Assembly: GCF_012726235.1 (NCBI RefSeq) | Contig: NZ_JAASAH010000002.1 | Coordinates: 496,001-560,000 of the forward strand | DNA: 64,000 nt | DNA from: Streptomyces sp. HNM0574 | GTDB taxonomy: Bacteria; Actinomycetota; Actinomycetes; Streptomycetales; Streptomycetaceae | Direction: 5' to 3' | Part shown: positions 26,417 through 34,661 of the stretch, piece after piece | Layout of the letters: each line of letters starts with the position of its first letter | Numbering within the stretch: position 1 is the stretch's first letter | Notes under the pieces: generated by a model | Databases searched by the model: none | The model's input: the letters and a program-made list of their open reading frames with translations, nothing else | What the model was told of the DNA's origin: nothing | Position numbers and translations under genes: made by a program

Positions 26417-28174
26417 ATGAGCCACGCGGCGGGCGGCCCCGCCACCGACGGCTTCGCCGTACGCGTCCCGCACGGCTACCGGGTGGGCCCCTGGGAGGTG
26501 CGGCAGCCGCTCGCCTCGGGCGCGTTCGGCAGCGTGTACGAGGCGGTCCGCGTGCCCGGCGCGGGCCGTGAGGACGTACCGGACGTCGCCGCGCTGAAGT
26601 TCCTCGCCACCGGCACCCGCACCCCGCGCCAGCTCCGGCACCTGCGCGACCTCGCCGAGCGGGAACTCCAGCTGCACCGGACGCTCCGGCGCCCGCGCCT
26701 GATCCGCATGTTCGAGGCCCTGACCGTCGACGACGCGGCCTCGCCCGAGCTCGACGGCTCCACCGTCCTGGTCCTGGAACGCGCCGAGACCTCCCTGGAC
26801 CGGCTGCTCGCCGCCTCCCCCGCGCCCGCCGCCGGACCGGCGCTGCTGGCGCAGATCTGCGAGGGGCTGGCCCAACTGCACACCGCGGGCTGGGTGCACG
26901 GCGACCTCAAGCCCAGCAACGTCCTGCTCATGCCGGACGGCGGCGCGCGCCTCGGCGACTTCAACCTCGCCTCCGAACTGGAGGGCACCCACGCGTACGC
27001 GCCCGCCTTCGCCACCCCCGACTACACCCCGCCCGAACTCCTCTGGTCCGAGATCGACGAGCGCGGCCAGCGCATCCGGACGACGGCGGACATCTGGGCG
27101 TTCGGCGTCCTCGCCCACCTCGTCCTGACCGGCTCGCTGCCCTGGCCGGGCGGCACCCCCTCGGCCCGCCGCGACGCCGCGCTGCGCTACGCGCGCGGCA
27201 CCGACGCGCTCCGCCTCTCCCCCGAACTGCCCGACGCCTGGCAGCAGATCGTCACCGACTGCCTGGCGCCCGCGCACGCGCCGAGGGCCGCGCACGAGGC
27301 GACGCGGCTGCTGGAACGCCTCCGCCCGCTCGCCGGCGAGGACGGCCCCGACCCCGGGCACCTCGCCGCGCTCCGCACCCTTACCGCCGCCGGGCCCGGC
27401 ACCGACGACGCGCCCACCCAGCCCCCTTCGGCCACCCCGGCCACTCCCGCCGCTCCGTCCGCCCCGTCCGAGGACACCGCGCCCCCGCCCGCCCGCCCGC
27501 ACCGGCGGCGGAACGTCCTGGTGGCCGGGGCCGCCGCTGCCGCCGTGCTCGCCGGGGCGCTCGGCTATGTCGCGGGCGAGAGACCGGCGGCCCTGTTCGG
27601 TCCTGAAGGGCGCGAGGGCGGCAACAGCGCGGGCACGACGGGCGGTCCGGCGGAGAAGGGCCGCGGCGGGCCGCGCTACGGCGCCGCGGAACTCCGCGTG
27701 GACGCGGGCGTACCCGTCCGCTACCGCAAGCTCATCGTCGACTCCGCACACTCCTGCCTCGAACCGGACGTCACCCCGGCGCTGATCGCCGCGCTCCTGA
27801 AGACGGAGAGCGGCTTCGACCCGCACCTGAGCGATCCCGGCACCGGCCGGAGCGGCGAGTACGGCATCGCCCGCTGGTCCCCGCACGTGCTGCTCCACTA
27901 CCTCGACGAGAAGGACCGTCCCGCGAACGGCGGTCCGCCGAAACCGCCGTTCCCGCCCGAGGTCTCGATCCCGGCCGTCGGCCGCTACCTGTGCCAGATC
28001 GCGCCGCGCCTGCGGCCCGGACTCGACGGCGACCCGCGCGTCCTGATCGCCGCCTCGTACCGCACATCGGCGACGACCGTGAACCGGGAGGGGGGAGTTC
28101 CGGACCGGCACCGCGGCTACGCGGACCGCATCGAGCGGCACCTCAAGGAGTACACCCCCGCCGGGGCCCGGTGA
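26417..28174 (+). CDS. receptor-type Ser/Thr kinase with lytic-transglycosylase-like ectodomain
   Basis: A 585-residue membrane kinase. The kinase domain spans residues ~20-315: Gly loop LASGAFGSVYEA (32-43), ATP Lys61, catalytic HGDLKPSN (Asp163, Lys165), metal-binding DFN at 181-183 instead of DFG, and PDYTPPEL in the APE position. A Pro/Ala linker and one membrane helix (~366-387) follow. The outside part (~420-585) looks like an SLT/lysozyme-like fold: LIAALLKTESGFDP with Glu464 in the catalytic position and GEYGIARWSP. GGGAGG precedes ATG 26417. It may sense or bind peptidoglycan; whether the ectodomain is enzymatic is open. Confidence 0.82.
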   Translation: MSHAAGGPATDGFAVRVPHGYRVGPWEVRQPLASGAFGSVYEAVRVPGAGREDVPDVAALKFLATGTRTPRQLRHLRDLAERELQLHRTLRRPRLIRMFEALTVDDAASPELDGSTVLVLERAETSLDRLLAASPAPAAGPALLAQICEGLAQLHTAGWVHGDLKPSNVLLMPDGGARLGDFNLASELEGTHAYAPAFATPDYTPPELLWSEIDERGQRIRTTADIWAFGVLAHLVLTGSLPWPGGTPSARRDAALRYARGTDALRLSPELPDAWQQIVTDCLAPAHAPRAAHEATRLLERLRPLAGEDGPDPGHLAALRTLTAAGPGTDDAPTQPPSATPATPAAPSAPSEDTAPPPARPHRRRNVLVAGAAAAAVLAGALGYVAGERPAALFGPEGREGGNSAGTTGGPAEKGRGGPRYGAAELRVDAGVPVRYRKLIVDSAHSCLEPDVTPALIAALLKTESGFDPHLSDPGTGRSGEYGIARWSPHVLLHYLDEKDRPANGGPPKPPFPPEVSIPAVGRYLCQIAPRLRPGLDGDPRVLIAASYRTSATTVNREGGVPDRHRGYADRIERHLKEYTPAGAR

Positions 28175-28775
28175 CCCTATACATCTTCAGGTTCCGCGCG
28201 GGCCCGTCCTCGGCGAGAGTGAACATCGGCGGGGCACCCCTCTCCACCGAGGCGGTGCCCGGCCGTACCGCCCGCCGGAGCACCTCCCGGCGGGCACGCA
28301 CAACAACACCCATACAGAAACTCCCGGCACCAGCCACACAGTTCCGGCGGGCCGTCCCGAACAGGACACCACCGGACGGCCGGTGCCGACGAGGGGCAGC
28401 CCCGGGGAAGCACGGGGGACACGGGGGAACGGGGGCCCCGGTCACGGGCTGCCGCTGCCAAGGCCCGCACCGGTCACCGACCGGTCGCGGGCCTCGGCGC
28501 GTCCGGGGGCCTGACGGCGGACCGTCAACTCCCCTGCCGGGGTGGCCACTCGGCGCGGGCACCCTGCCGACACCCCGCCGACACCGTTCCCGCACGCCTC
28601 GCGCATCAGCGCGTCACACCCCGCGTGGGGGCGCCGTACGCGCGTTGCGGATTCGCCACATTTGAGGATCTTGGCTGGACACAGTCACACTGCACCGCGC
28701 ACCATTGTGCGGCGGCGCCGCGCCCGTACGGGAGGGCCGACGGTACGGCGCCGGATCTATCGGGGGAGGAACACC
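28175..28775. other. 601-bp intergenic region with G-quadruplex-like motif
   Basis: No ORF here has convincing codon use or a ribosome site. It contains a run of four G-tracts at 28404-28435 and, before 28775, the likely promoter of the next operon, including an AT-richer stretch near 28658-28690. Confidence 0.4.
28404..28435 (+). other. putative G-quadruplex motif
   Basis: Four G-runs of 4, 5, 5 and 5 separated by loops of 6, 4 and 3 nt fit the canonical quadruplex pattern on the plus strand. Confidence 0.5.
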
Positions 28776-28904
28776 GTGCGTCTGACGTACCTCACGCTGA
28801 CCGCGTGCGGCATGCGCGGGATCGGATGCGCCCTGCCCCGGAGCCTTTCGGCCCCGTCCGTCCCCATCCGTCCATGCGCAACGCCCGGAGGAATCCGCTC
28901 GTGA
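28776..28904 (+). CDS. possible 42-aa peptide coupled to the RDD gene
   Basis: A short ORF starting GTG 28776 directly after a strong GGGGGAGGA ribosome site. Its TGA overlaps the GTG of the RDD gene (GTGA). The peptide starts MRLTYLTLTACGMRG, where LTAC resembles a lipobox but the hydrophobic part is very short. It may be a real small protein or only a translated leader controlling the RDD gene. No homologue is recognised. Confidence 0.4.
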   Translation: MRLTYLTLTACGMRGIGCALPRSLSAPSVPIRPCATPGGIRS

Positions 28905-29677
28905 GTTACCCACCGCCGCCCGGCCAGAACCCGAACAACCCGTACGGGCAGCAGCCGCAGCAGCCCCCGCAGCAGCCCTACGGCTACCCGCAGCAGGGCC
29001 AGCAGCCGCAGCAGCCCGGCTACGGCTACCCGCAGCAGGCGCAGCAGAACCCGTACGGCCAGCAGGTCCCGGGCCAGCAGGGTTACGGCTACCCGCAGCA
29101 GGGCCAGCAGCCGCCGCCCGGCACGGTCCAGGCCAACAACGGCTACATCAGCATCGGCCACCACGGCCCCGTGCTGCTCGCCACCATGGGCCAGCGGTTC
29201 GCCGCGCGTCTGATCGACGGTCTGATCACCTCCGTCATCATGGGCCTCCTGATGGGCCTCGGCATGGCGAGCGCGCTGGGCATCGCCTCGGACGTCGAGG
29301 ACTGCGGCACCTACACCGACCCGGGCTACAACAGCTGCATCCAGGAGCAGCAGGACGCCGCCTCCGGCATGGTCGGCGGCTTCTTCATGCTGCTGCTGGC
29401 CTTCGCCGTCTTCATGCTGCTCTACGAGTGGCTGATGATCTCCTTCAAGGGCGCGACCTTCGGCAAGATGGCCATGGGCCTGCGCGTGGTCAAGGAGGCC
29501 GACGGCAACGTTCCCGGCCCCGGTTCCGGCTTCCTGCGCTACCTGGTCCCGATGGCCGCGAACCTGGTGTGCGGCCTCGGCATCGTCGTCTACCTGTCGC
29601 CGTTCTTCGACAACAGCGGCAAGTCGCAGGGCTGGCACGACCGCGCGGCGAGCACCGTCGTCATCAAGACCAAGTAA
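28901..29677 (+). CDS. RDD family membrane protein with Pro/Gln-rich N-terminus
   Basis: A 258-residue protein. The first ~75 residues are a PYGQQ/GYPQQGQQ low-complexity cytoplasmic tail starting VSYPPPPGQ. The RDD domain follows with RFAARLIDGLITSVIMGLLMGL (the R-x-x-A-R-x-x-D motif), a second helix after a Cys-containing loop (DCGTYTDPGYNSC), FKGATFGKMAMGLRVV and the closing GWHDRAASTVVIKTK. RDD proteins are small transporters or chaperone-like membrane proteins of mostly unknown role. GTG 28901 has GGAGGAA upstream at 8 nt. First of three similar genes. Confidence 0.85.
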   Translation: MSYPPPPGQNPNNPYGQQPQQPPQQPYGYPQQGQQPQQPGYGYPQQAQQNPYGQQVPGQQGYGYPQQGQQPPPGTVQANNGYISIGHHGPVLLATMGQRFAARLIDGLITSVIMGLLMGLGMASALGIASDVEDCGTYTDPGYNSCIQEQQDAASGMVGGFFMLLLAFAVFMLLYEWLMISFKGATFGKMAMGLRVVKEADGNVPGPGSGFLRYLVPMAANLVCGLGIVVYLSPFFDNSGKSQGWHDRAASTVVIKTK

Positions 29678-29745
29678 CCCCGCGAAGCGGGCCGCGCGCC
29701 GCCGCACCCGCCACACATCGCACCCGGGGCGCACCAGCGCTCCGC

Positions 29746-29798
29746 ACCACGACGAAGACCGCGCCCCGGCCGAACGGAGGCGCGGTCTTCGTCGTGGT
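29746..29798 (+). terminator. strong hairpin after the RDD gene
   Basis: A perfect 20-bp stem with a 13-nt loop lies about 70 bp past the RDD stop and 40 bp before the next start. It is among the most stable hairpins in the window. Confidence 0.75.
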
Positions 29799-29837
29799 AC
29801 GAGCCGCCCCGCCACCCACAAGACCCGGAAGAGACAG

Positions 29838-30434
29838 ATGAGTTACCCGCCGCCGCCCGGCCCCGGCAACCCCGGCACCCCCGGCCCCAACCCGTACGCG
29901 CAGCAGCCGGGCCAGGTGCCGAACCCGTACGCGCAGCAGCAGCCCTACGGCTACCCGCAGCAGGCCCCGTCCCCGTACGCGCAGCAGCCCGGCGGGTATC
30001 CCCCGCAGCACGCCGCGCCCACGGTGATGCCCAGCACCGTGAAGGCGGCCCGGGTGATGCTCTTCGTGCTGGGCGGGCTCGGCGTCCTCACGCTGCTCCT
30101 CGTCATCGGCATGACGGTGTTCCTGAACGCCTCGGCGAGCCGCTCCGAGTACGACACCTCGGGCGCGATGGCCGTGACCACCGGAGTCGCCATCGTGCAG
30201 GGCCTGATCGCGGTCGTCATCGCCGCCGCCGGCTTCGTCCTCGGCGCGCAGGTGCCCAAGGGCGGGAACGGCGTGCGCGTCGGCGGCATCATCTACGGCT
30301 CGCTGATGGCGCTGGGCGGCCTGATCAGCATCTTCAGCCTCGTCGGCATCGTCCCGCTGGCCCTCGGCACCATGGTCGTCATCTTCCTGGTGAACAAGGA
30401 CGGCGAAGCCTGGTTCAACCGCCCGCGGTACTGA
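29838..30434 (+). CDS. small membrane protein, MSYPPPP family
   Basis: A 198-residue protein. The N-terminal ~65 residues are Pro/Gln/Tyr-rich (PNPYAQQPGQ repeats). Four hydrophobic segments follow (ARVMLFVLGGLGVLTLLLVIGMTVFL; VAIVQGLIAVVIAAAGFVLG; VGGIIYGSLMALGGLISIFSL; ALGTMVVIFLV), then EAWFNRPRY at the end. It shares its N-terminus with the RDD protein and N- and C-termini with the next gene. Function is unknown. Confidence 0.68.
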   Translation: MSYPPPPGPGNPGTPGPNPYAQQPGQVPNPYAQQQPYGYPQQAPSPYAQQPGGYPPQHAAPTVMPSTVKAARVMLFVLGGLGVLTLLLVIGMTVFLNASASRSEYDTSGAMAVTTGVAIVQGLIAVVIAAAGFVLGAQVPKGGNGVRVGGIIYGSLMALGGLISIFSLVGIVPLALGTMVVIFLVNKDGEAWFNRPRY

Positions 30435-30474
30435 CGCCCACCGCCCACGACGCCCCAAGAACGGAACACACGCC

Positions 30475-31095
30475 ATGAGTTACCCGCCCCCGGGCTCCCC
30501 CGGTCCCGCCGCGCCGCCGCCCTACGGGCAGCAGCCGGGCCAGGCGCCGAACCCGTTCGCGCAGCAACAGCCGTACGGCGCACCGCAGCAGGGCGCGCCC
30601 CAAGGGCCGCCGCAGGGTTACGGCTTCCCGCAGCAGGCCCCCGGCCCGTACGGCGGGCCCGGGATGCCGCAGGGTGCGCAGGCGCCGATGCCGGGGAAGG
30701 CGAAGGCGGCGCGGCTGCTGATACTGGTCGGCGGGATCGGGCAGGCGCTGAATCAGGTGTGGGCCCTGATCAGCCTGATCAGCGTCACGAGCGAACTCTC
30801 CGACGGCCCGGTCGGTTTCCTCGCCTACCGCTATCTCCTCGCCGCCTTCTGGTTCATCGTGGCGCTCACCGGCATACTCCTGGCCGTCCGCTTCCCCCAG
30901 GGCCAGGCCGCGCTGCGGGCGTCCTCGATCGTCTGGGCCTCGGTCATGATCATCGGCGCCGCGATGGGCACGATGCCGCCGGCCCTGCCGATGGCGATCG
31001 TCGTCAACGGCCTCTGGCTCGCGGTCTACATCGCCGTCATCGCGCTCCTGACCCAGCGCGAGACCGGCGCCTGGTTCAACCGCCCCCGCCCCTGA
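30475..31095 (+). CDS. small membrane protein, MSYPPPP family (paralogue)
   Basis: A 206-residue paralogue of the previous gene: Pro/Gln/Gly-rich N-terminus of ~75 residues, KAKAARLLILVGG where the previous gene has VKAARVMLFVLGG, four hydrophobic segments and the shared ending GAWFNRPRP. It lies 40 bp downstream on the same strand without a terminator between, so the two are probably one operon. Function is unknown. Confidence 0.68.
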   Translation: MSYPPPGSPGPAAPPPYGQQPGQAPNPFAQQQPYGAPQQGAPQGPPQGYGFPQQAPGPYGGPGMPQGAQAPMPGKAKAARLLILVGGIGQALNQVWALISLISVTSELSDGPVGFLAYRYLLAAFWFIVALTGILLAVRFPQGQAALRASSIVWASVMIIGAAMGTMPPALPMAIVVNGLWLAVYIAVIALLTQRETGAWFNRPRP

Positions 31096-31114
31096 GGGAG
31101 TTGACGCACGTACG

Positions 31115-31167
31115 GGAACGGGCCGGGGCCCGGGACGGAGAACTCCGCCCGGGCCCCGGCCCGTTCC
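31115..31167. terminator. bidirectional terminator before purH
   Basis: A perfect 20-bp GC stem with a 13-nt loop sits between convergent genes, 20 bp past the plus-strand stop and 19 bp past the purH stop. Confidence 0.75.
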
Positions 31168-31185
31168 GCACCCGACCGGCGCGGC

Positions 31186-32772
31186 TCAGTGGAAGAAGTG
31201 CCGCGTGCCGGTGAAGTACATCGTCACGCCGGCCTTCTTCGCCGCCTCGACCACGGCCTCGTCCCGCACCGAACCGCCGGGCTGCACCACGGCCTTGACG
31301 CCCGCCTCGGTGAGCACCTCCAGACCGTCCGGGAACGGGAAGAACGCGTCGGAAGCGGCGTACGCACCGCGCGCCCGCTCCGCACCGGCCCGCTCCACGG
31401 CGAGCTTCGCCGAGTCGACCCGGTTGACCTGGCCCATGCCGACGCCGACGGTCGCGCCGTCCTTGGCGAGCAGGATCGCGTTCGACTTCACGGCACGGGA
31501 GGCGCGCCAGGCGAAGGCCAGATCGGCGAGCTCGTCCGCGCTCAGCGCCTCGCCGGTGGCCAGCGTCCAGTGCGCCGGGTCGTCGCCCTCGGCCTGGAGG
31601 GTGTCGGAGATCTGCGCGAGGCCGCCGCCGTCGATCGGCCTGAACTCGGCCAGCAGCGAGGGCGCTTCGGGGCAGCGCAGCACCCGGATGTTCTTCTTCC
31701 TGGTCAGCGCCTCGACGGCGCCGTCCTCGTAACCGGGGGCGACGACGACCTCGGTGAAGATCTCCGCGACCTGCTCGGCCATCTCCCGCGACACCGGCCG
31801 GTTGACGGCGATGACGCCGCCGAAGGCGGACAGCGGGTCGCACTCGTGCGCCTTGCGGTGCGCCTCGGCGACGTCCGAACCGACCGCGATGCCACAGGGG
31901 TTGGCGTGCTTGATGATCGCGACGCAGGGCTCGTCGTGGTCGTACGCGGCCCGCCGCGCGGCATCGGTGTCGGTGTAGTTGTTGTACGACATCTCCTTGC
32001 CGTGCAGCTGCTCGGCCCCGGCGAGCCCGCCGCAGCCGCCGCTGTAGAGCGCGGCCGCCTGGTGCGGGTTCTCGCCGTAGCGCAGCACCTGCTCACGCCG
32101 GTAGGTGACGCCGAGGAAGTCGGGGAACTCGCTCTCGTCGACGGCCGCGTACCCGGAGGCGAACCAGGCCGCGACGGCCACGTCGTACGCGGCGGTGTGC
32201 TGGAACGCCTCGGCGGCCAGCCGCTTCCGCGTGGCCAGGTCGAACCCGCCCTCGGCGGCGGCCTTCAGCACGTCCTCGTACCGCTCCGGGTCGACGACGA
32301 CCGCGACCGAGGGGTGGTTCTTCGCCGCGGCGCGGACCATCGAGGGGCCGCCGATGTCGATCTGCTCCACGCACTCGTCGGGCGCGGCACCGGAGGCGAC
32401 CGTGTCCTCGAACGGGTACAGGTTGACGACGACGAGCTCGAACGGCGCGACCCCGAGCTCCTCCAGCTGCGACCGGTGGGCCTCCAGCCGCTGGTCGGCC
32501 AGGATGCCCGCGTGGACGCGCGGGTGCAGGGTCTTGACCCGGCCGTCGAGGCACTCGGGGAACCCGGTCAGCTCCTCGACGGGGGTGACCGGAACCCCGG
32601 CCTCCGTGATCTTCTTCGCCGTGGAGCCGGTCGAGACGAGCTCGACGCCCGCCGCGTGCAGCCCGCGGGCCAGGTCCTCAAGGCCGGTCTTGTCGTAGAC
32701 GCTGACCAGGGCGCGGCGCAGCGGCCGCTTCGTCTCCGGTGCCACCACGTCGTCCGTTCCCGGGGTGCTCAT
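31186..32772 (-). CDS. purH: bifunctional AICAR transformylase/IMP cyclohydrolase
   Basis: A 528-residue enzyme for the last two steps of IMP synthesis. The N-terminal cyclohydrolase domain ([53 protein letters not shown]) is followed by the transformylase domain with the KH motif [11 protein letters not shown] and a C-terminal [11 protein letters not shown] 32772 has GAGGG upstream; ATG 32787 is in frame and would overlap purN by 8 bp. Either way purN and purH are coupled. It consumes 10-formyl-THF. Confidence 0.96.
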   Translation of the reverse strand: MSTPGTDDVVAPETKRPLRRALVSVYDKTGLEDLARGLHAAGVELVSTGSTAKKITEAGVPVTPVEELTGFPECLDGRVKTLHPRVHAGILADQRLEAHRSQLEELGVAPFELVVVNLYPFEDTVASGAAPDECVEQIDIGGPSMVRAAAKNHPSVAVVVDPERYEDVLKAAAEGGFDLATRKRLAAEAFQHTAAYDVAVAAWFASGYAAVDESEFPDFLGVTYRREQVLRYGENPHQAAALYSGGCGGLAGAEQLHGKEMSYNNYTDTDAARRAAYDHDEPCVAIIKHANPCGIAVGSDVAEAHRKAHECDPLSAFGGVIAVNRPVSREMAEQVAEIFTEVVVAPGYEDGAVEALTRKKNIRVLRCPEAPSLLAEFRPIDGGGLAQISDTLQAEGDDPAHWTLATGEALSADELADLAFAWRASRAVKSNAILLAKDGATVGVGMGQVNRVDSAKLAVERAGAERARGAYAASDAFFPFPDGLEVLTEAGVKAVVQPGGSVRDEAVVEAAKKAGVTMYFTGTRHFFH

Positions 32773-32779
32773 GCCGCCC

Positions 32780-33505
32780 TCACTCATCTCGCAGTCGTAC
32801 CTTTCGCCCCTCGATGCGGTAGCCGTCGCGGGAGAGGCGGCCCACGACGTCGACGAGCAGCCGTCGCTCGACCTCTTTGATCCGCTCGTGCAGAGCGGCA
32901 CCACCGTCGTTGTGGTCCTCGTCCAGGATCTCGACCACGCCCTGGGCGATGACCGGTCCCGTGTCGACGCCCTCGTCGACGAAGTGGACGGTGCACCCGG
33001 TGACCTTGGCGCCGTACGCGAGCGCGTCACGCACGCCGTGTGCCCCGGGAAAACTGGGAAGGAGTGCGGGGTGCGTGTTGATCAGCCGCCCCCCGAACCG
33101 GGCGAGGAACTCCTGGCCCACGATCTTCATGAAGCCCGCCGAGACGACCAGATCGGGCTCGTAGGCCGCCGTCGCCTCCGTCAGCGCCAGATCCCACTCC
33201 GCGCGCGAGGCGTACTCCGGCACCCGCCGGACGAACGTGGGAATCCCGGCCCGCTCGGCCCGGGCCAGCCCCTCGATACCGGCGCGGTCGGCGCCGACGG
33301 CGACGATCCGGGCGCCGTAGCCCTCGACGCCCCCGGCCTCGACGGCGTCGAGCAGCGCCTGCAGATTCGTGCCCGAGCCGGACACGAGCACCACCAGCCG
33401 GGCGGGCCGGCCACCGCGCTCCGCACGGCCGGGGAAGCCCGCAGGGCCGGGATCGAGCGAACCCGAAGTACCGGAGGACGGGAGTGGGCTCGAATGCGCG
33501 GCCAC
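32780..33505 (-). CDS. purN: phosphoribosylglycinamide formyltransferase
   Basis: About 241 residues, transferring formyl from 10-formyl-THF to GAR. The core begins [21 protein letters not shown]; catalytic residues are visible in [21 protein letters not shown] (Asn, His) and [13 protein letters not shown] (Asp). GTG 33505 is chosen for the GAGAGAG 8 nt upstream; GTG 33523 is an in-frame alternative, and the first ~30 residues are a Ser/Pro-rich extension. It is followed directly by purH. Confidence 0.93.
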   Translation of the reverse strand: MAAHSSPLPSSGTSGSLDPGPAGFPGRAERGGRPARLVVLVSGSGTNLQALLDAVEAGGVEGYGARIVAVGADRAGIEGLARAERAGIPTFVRRVPEYASRAEWDLALTEATAAYEPDLVVSAGFMKIVGQEFLARFGGRLINTHPALLPSFPGAHGVRDALAYGAKVTGCTVHFVDEGVDTGPVIAQGVVEILDEDHNDGGAALHERIKEVERRLLVDVVGRLSRDGYRIEGRKVRLRDE

Positions 33506-33717
33506 GACAAGGCTCTCTCTCACGGGAGATCGGGATTTGTGCGGTCGTACGAGTACGTGGAGCGGAGATTTCCGGGGAACTCTACGAAGCGCTCGACCGT
33601 CGGCAACGATACCGGCACCTCGGACGGCCCCCACGGGACGGGGGCACAAGCGGAAGGTAGCGTCAGGGAAACGGATCCGCAGGTGCCACGGCAACAACAG
33701 GGGAAGACACCCATCAC

Positions 33718-34593
33718 ATGACCGACCGACGCCGCCGCACGGCCCCCTCCGACACCTCAGCGCGCGAGGACAACCCCTTCGCGCCACCGCCCGAGGGGAC
33801 CCCGGACCAGCCGTGGCAGCCCCGCCGTCCCGCCGACGGCCAGGGCGGCGGCAAGGGCACGGGCGGCTCCGGCGACGGCGGAAACGGCAACGACGGCGAG
33901 GGCTCCGACGGCCGCTCCTCCTGGGGCAGCCAGTGGAGCAGCCGCCAGCCGGGCCGCCAGAGCGGCGGCTTCGGCAGGCCCGGCGGCGAGGGCGACGGCC
34001 AGGGCCCCGGCGGCCCCGGCCCCGGCCGCGGACTGCGCTGGGACCCGACGGACCCGATGCAGCGCCGCGCCCGGTACGCCCTGCACTCCGGGATCTGGGC
34101 GCTGTTCTTCGCCCTGTTCAGCCTGCCCCCGGTGGCGCTGCTGCTCGGCGCGCTCTCCCTGTACTGGGGCATCTCCTCGCTGCGCGCGCGGAACCGCGCG
34201 GGCGCGGCCGGCGCCAAGGACGGCACCGAGGGCCGCGCGTCCGGCGGCGGCACCCGCGCCACCGCCGAGGACGTCGCGGGCAGCGACCGCAGCGCGACGA
34301 GCGCCCCGCACCCGGCGGCCGACGAGCGCAGCGAGGCGGCCAAGCAGCTGTCCGCGCAGGTCGCCGTCACCCCGGCGCAGGCGGCGAAGGCCCAGGCCAC
34401 GGCGGCGATCAGCGGACTCGTCACGGCGAGCCTCGGGCTCGTGGTCGTCGCGGCGACCTTCACCGTCCAGCTCGTCTACAGCGACTACTACACGTGCCGC
34501 CAGGACGCGCTCACCCAGACCTCGCGCGACCAGTGCGAGAACCTGCTGCCCGAGAACCTGCGCCCGCTGCTGGAACAGCGCACCCCCGAGTAA
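33718..34593 (+). CDS. conserved hypothetical membrane protein
   Basis: A 291-residue protein with a long Gly/Pro/Asp-rich cytoplasmic N-terminus (~115 residues), then hydrophobic segments IWALFFALFSLPPVALLLGALSLYWGI and ISGLVTASLGLVVVAATFTVQLVY, separated by a charged Ala-rich loop. It ends in a short domain with two Cys (YYTCRQDALTQTSRDQCENLL) that could pair outside. Divergent from purN. No family beyond conserved streptomycete membrane proteins is recognised. Confidence 0.65.
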   Translation: MTDRRRRTAPSDTSAREDNPFAPPPEGTPDQPWQPRRPADGQGGGKGTGGSGDGGNGNDGEGSDGRSSWGSQWSSRQPGRQSGGFGRPGGEGDGQGPGGPGPGRGLRWDPTDPMQRRARYALHSGIWALFFALFSLPPVALLLGALSLYWGISSLRARNRAGAAGAKDGTEGRASGGGTRATAEDVAGSDRSATSAPHPAADERSEAAKQLSAQVAVTPAQAAKAQATAAISGLVTASLGLVVVAATFTVQLVYSDYYTCRQDALTQTSRDQCENLLPENLRPLLEQRTPE

Positions 34594-34613
34594 TCACCGG
34601 CGCACCCGCACGA

Positions 34614-34651
34614 CGGAGCCCCTCGGCGATCCCGATCGCCGAGGGGCTCCG
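34614..34651. terminator. bidirectional terminator
   Basis: A perfect 18-bp inverted repeat with almost no spacer lies between convergent genes (stops at 34593 and 34662). Confidence 0.75.
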
Positions 34652-34661
34652 TGCTTCCGGA

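Noticed and set aside
28143..28595. 150-codon minus-strand ORF in the gap after the kinase
   Set aside because: No ribosome site, no recognisable domain, and composition typical of chance frames.
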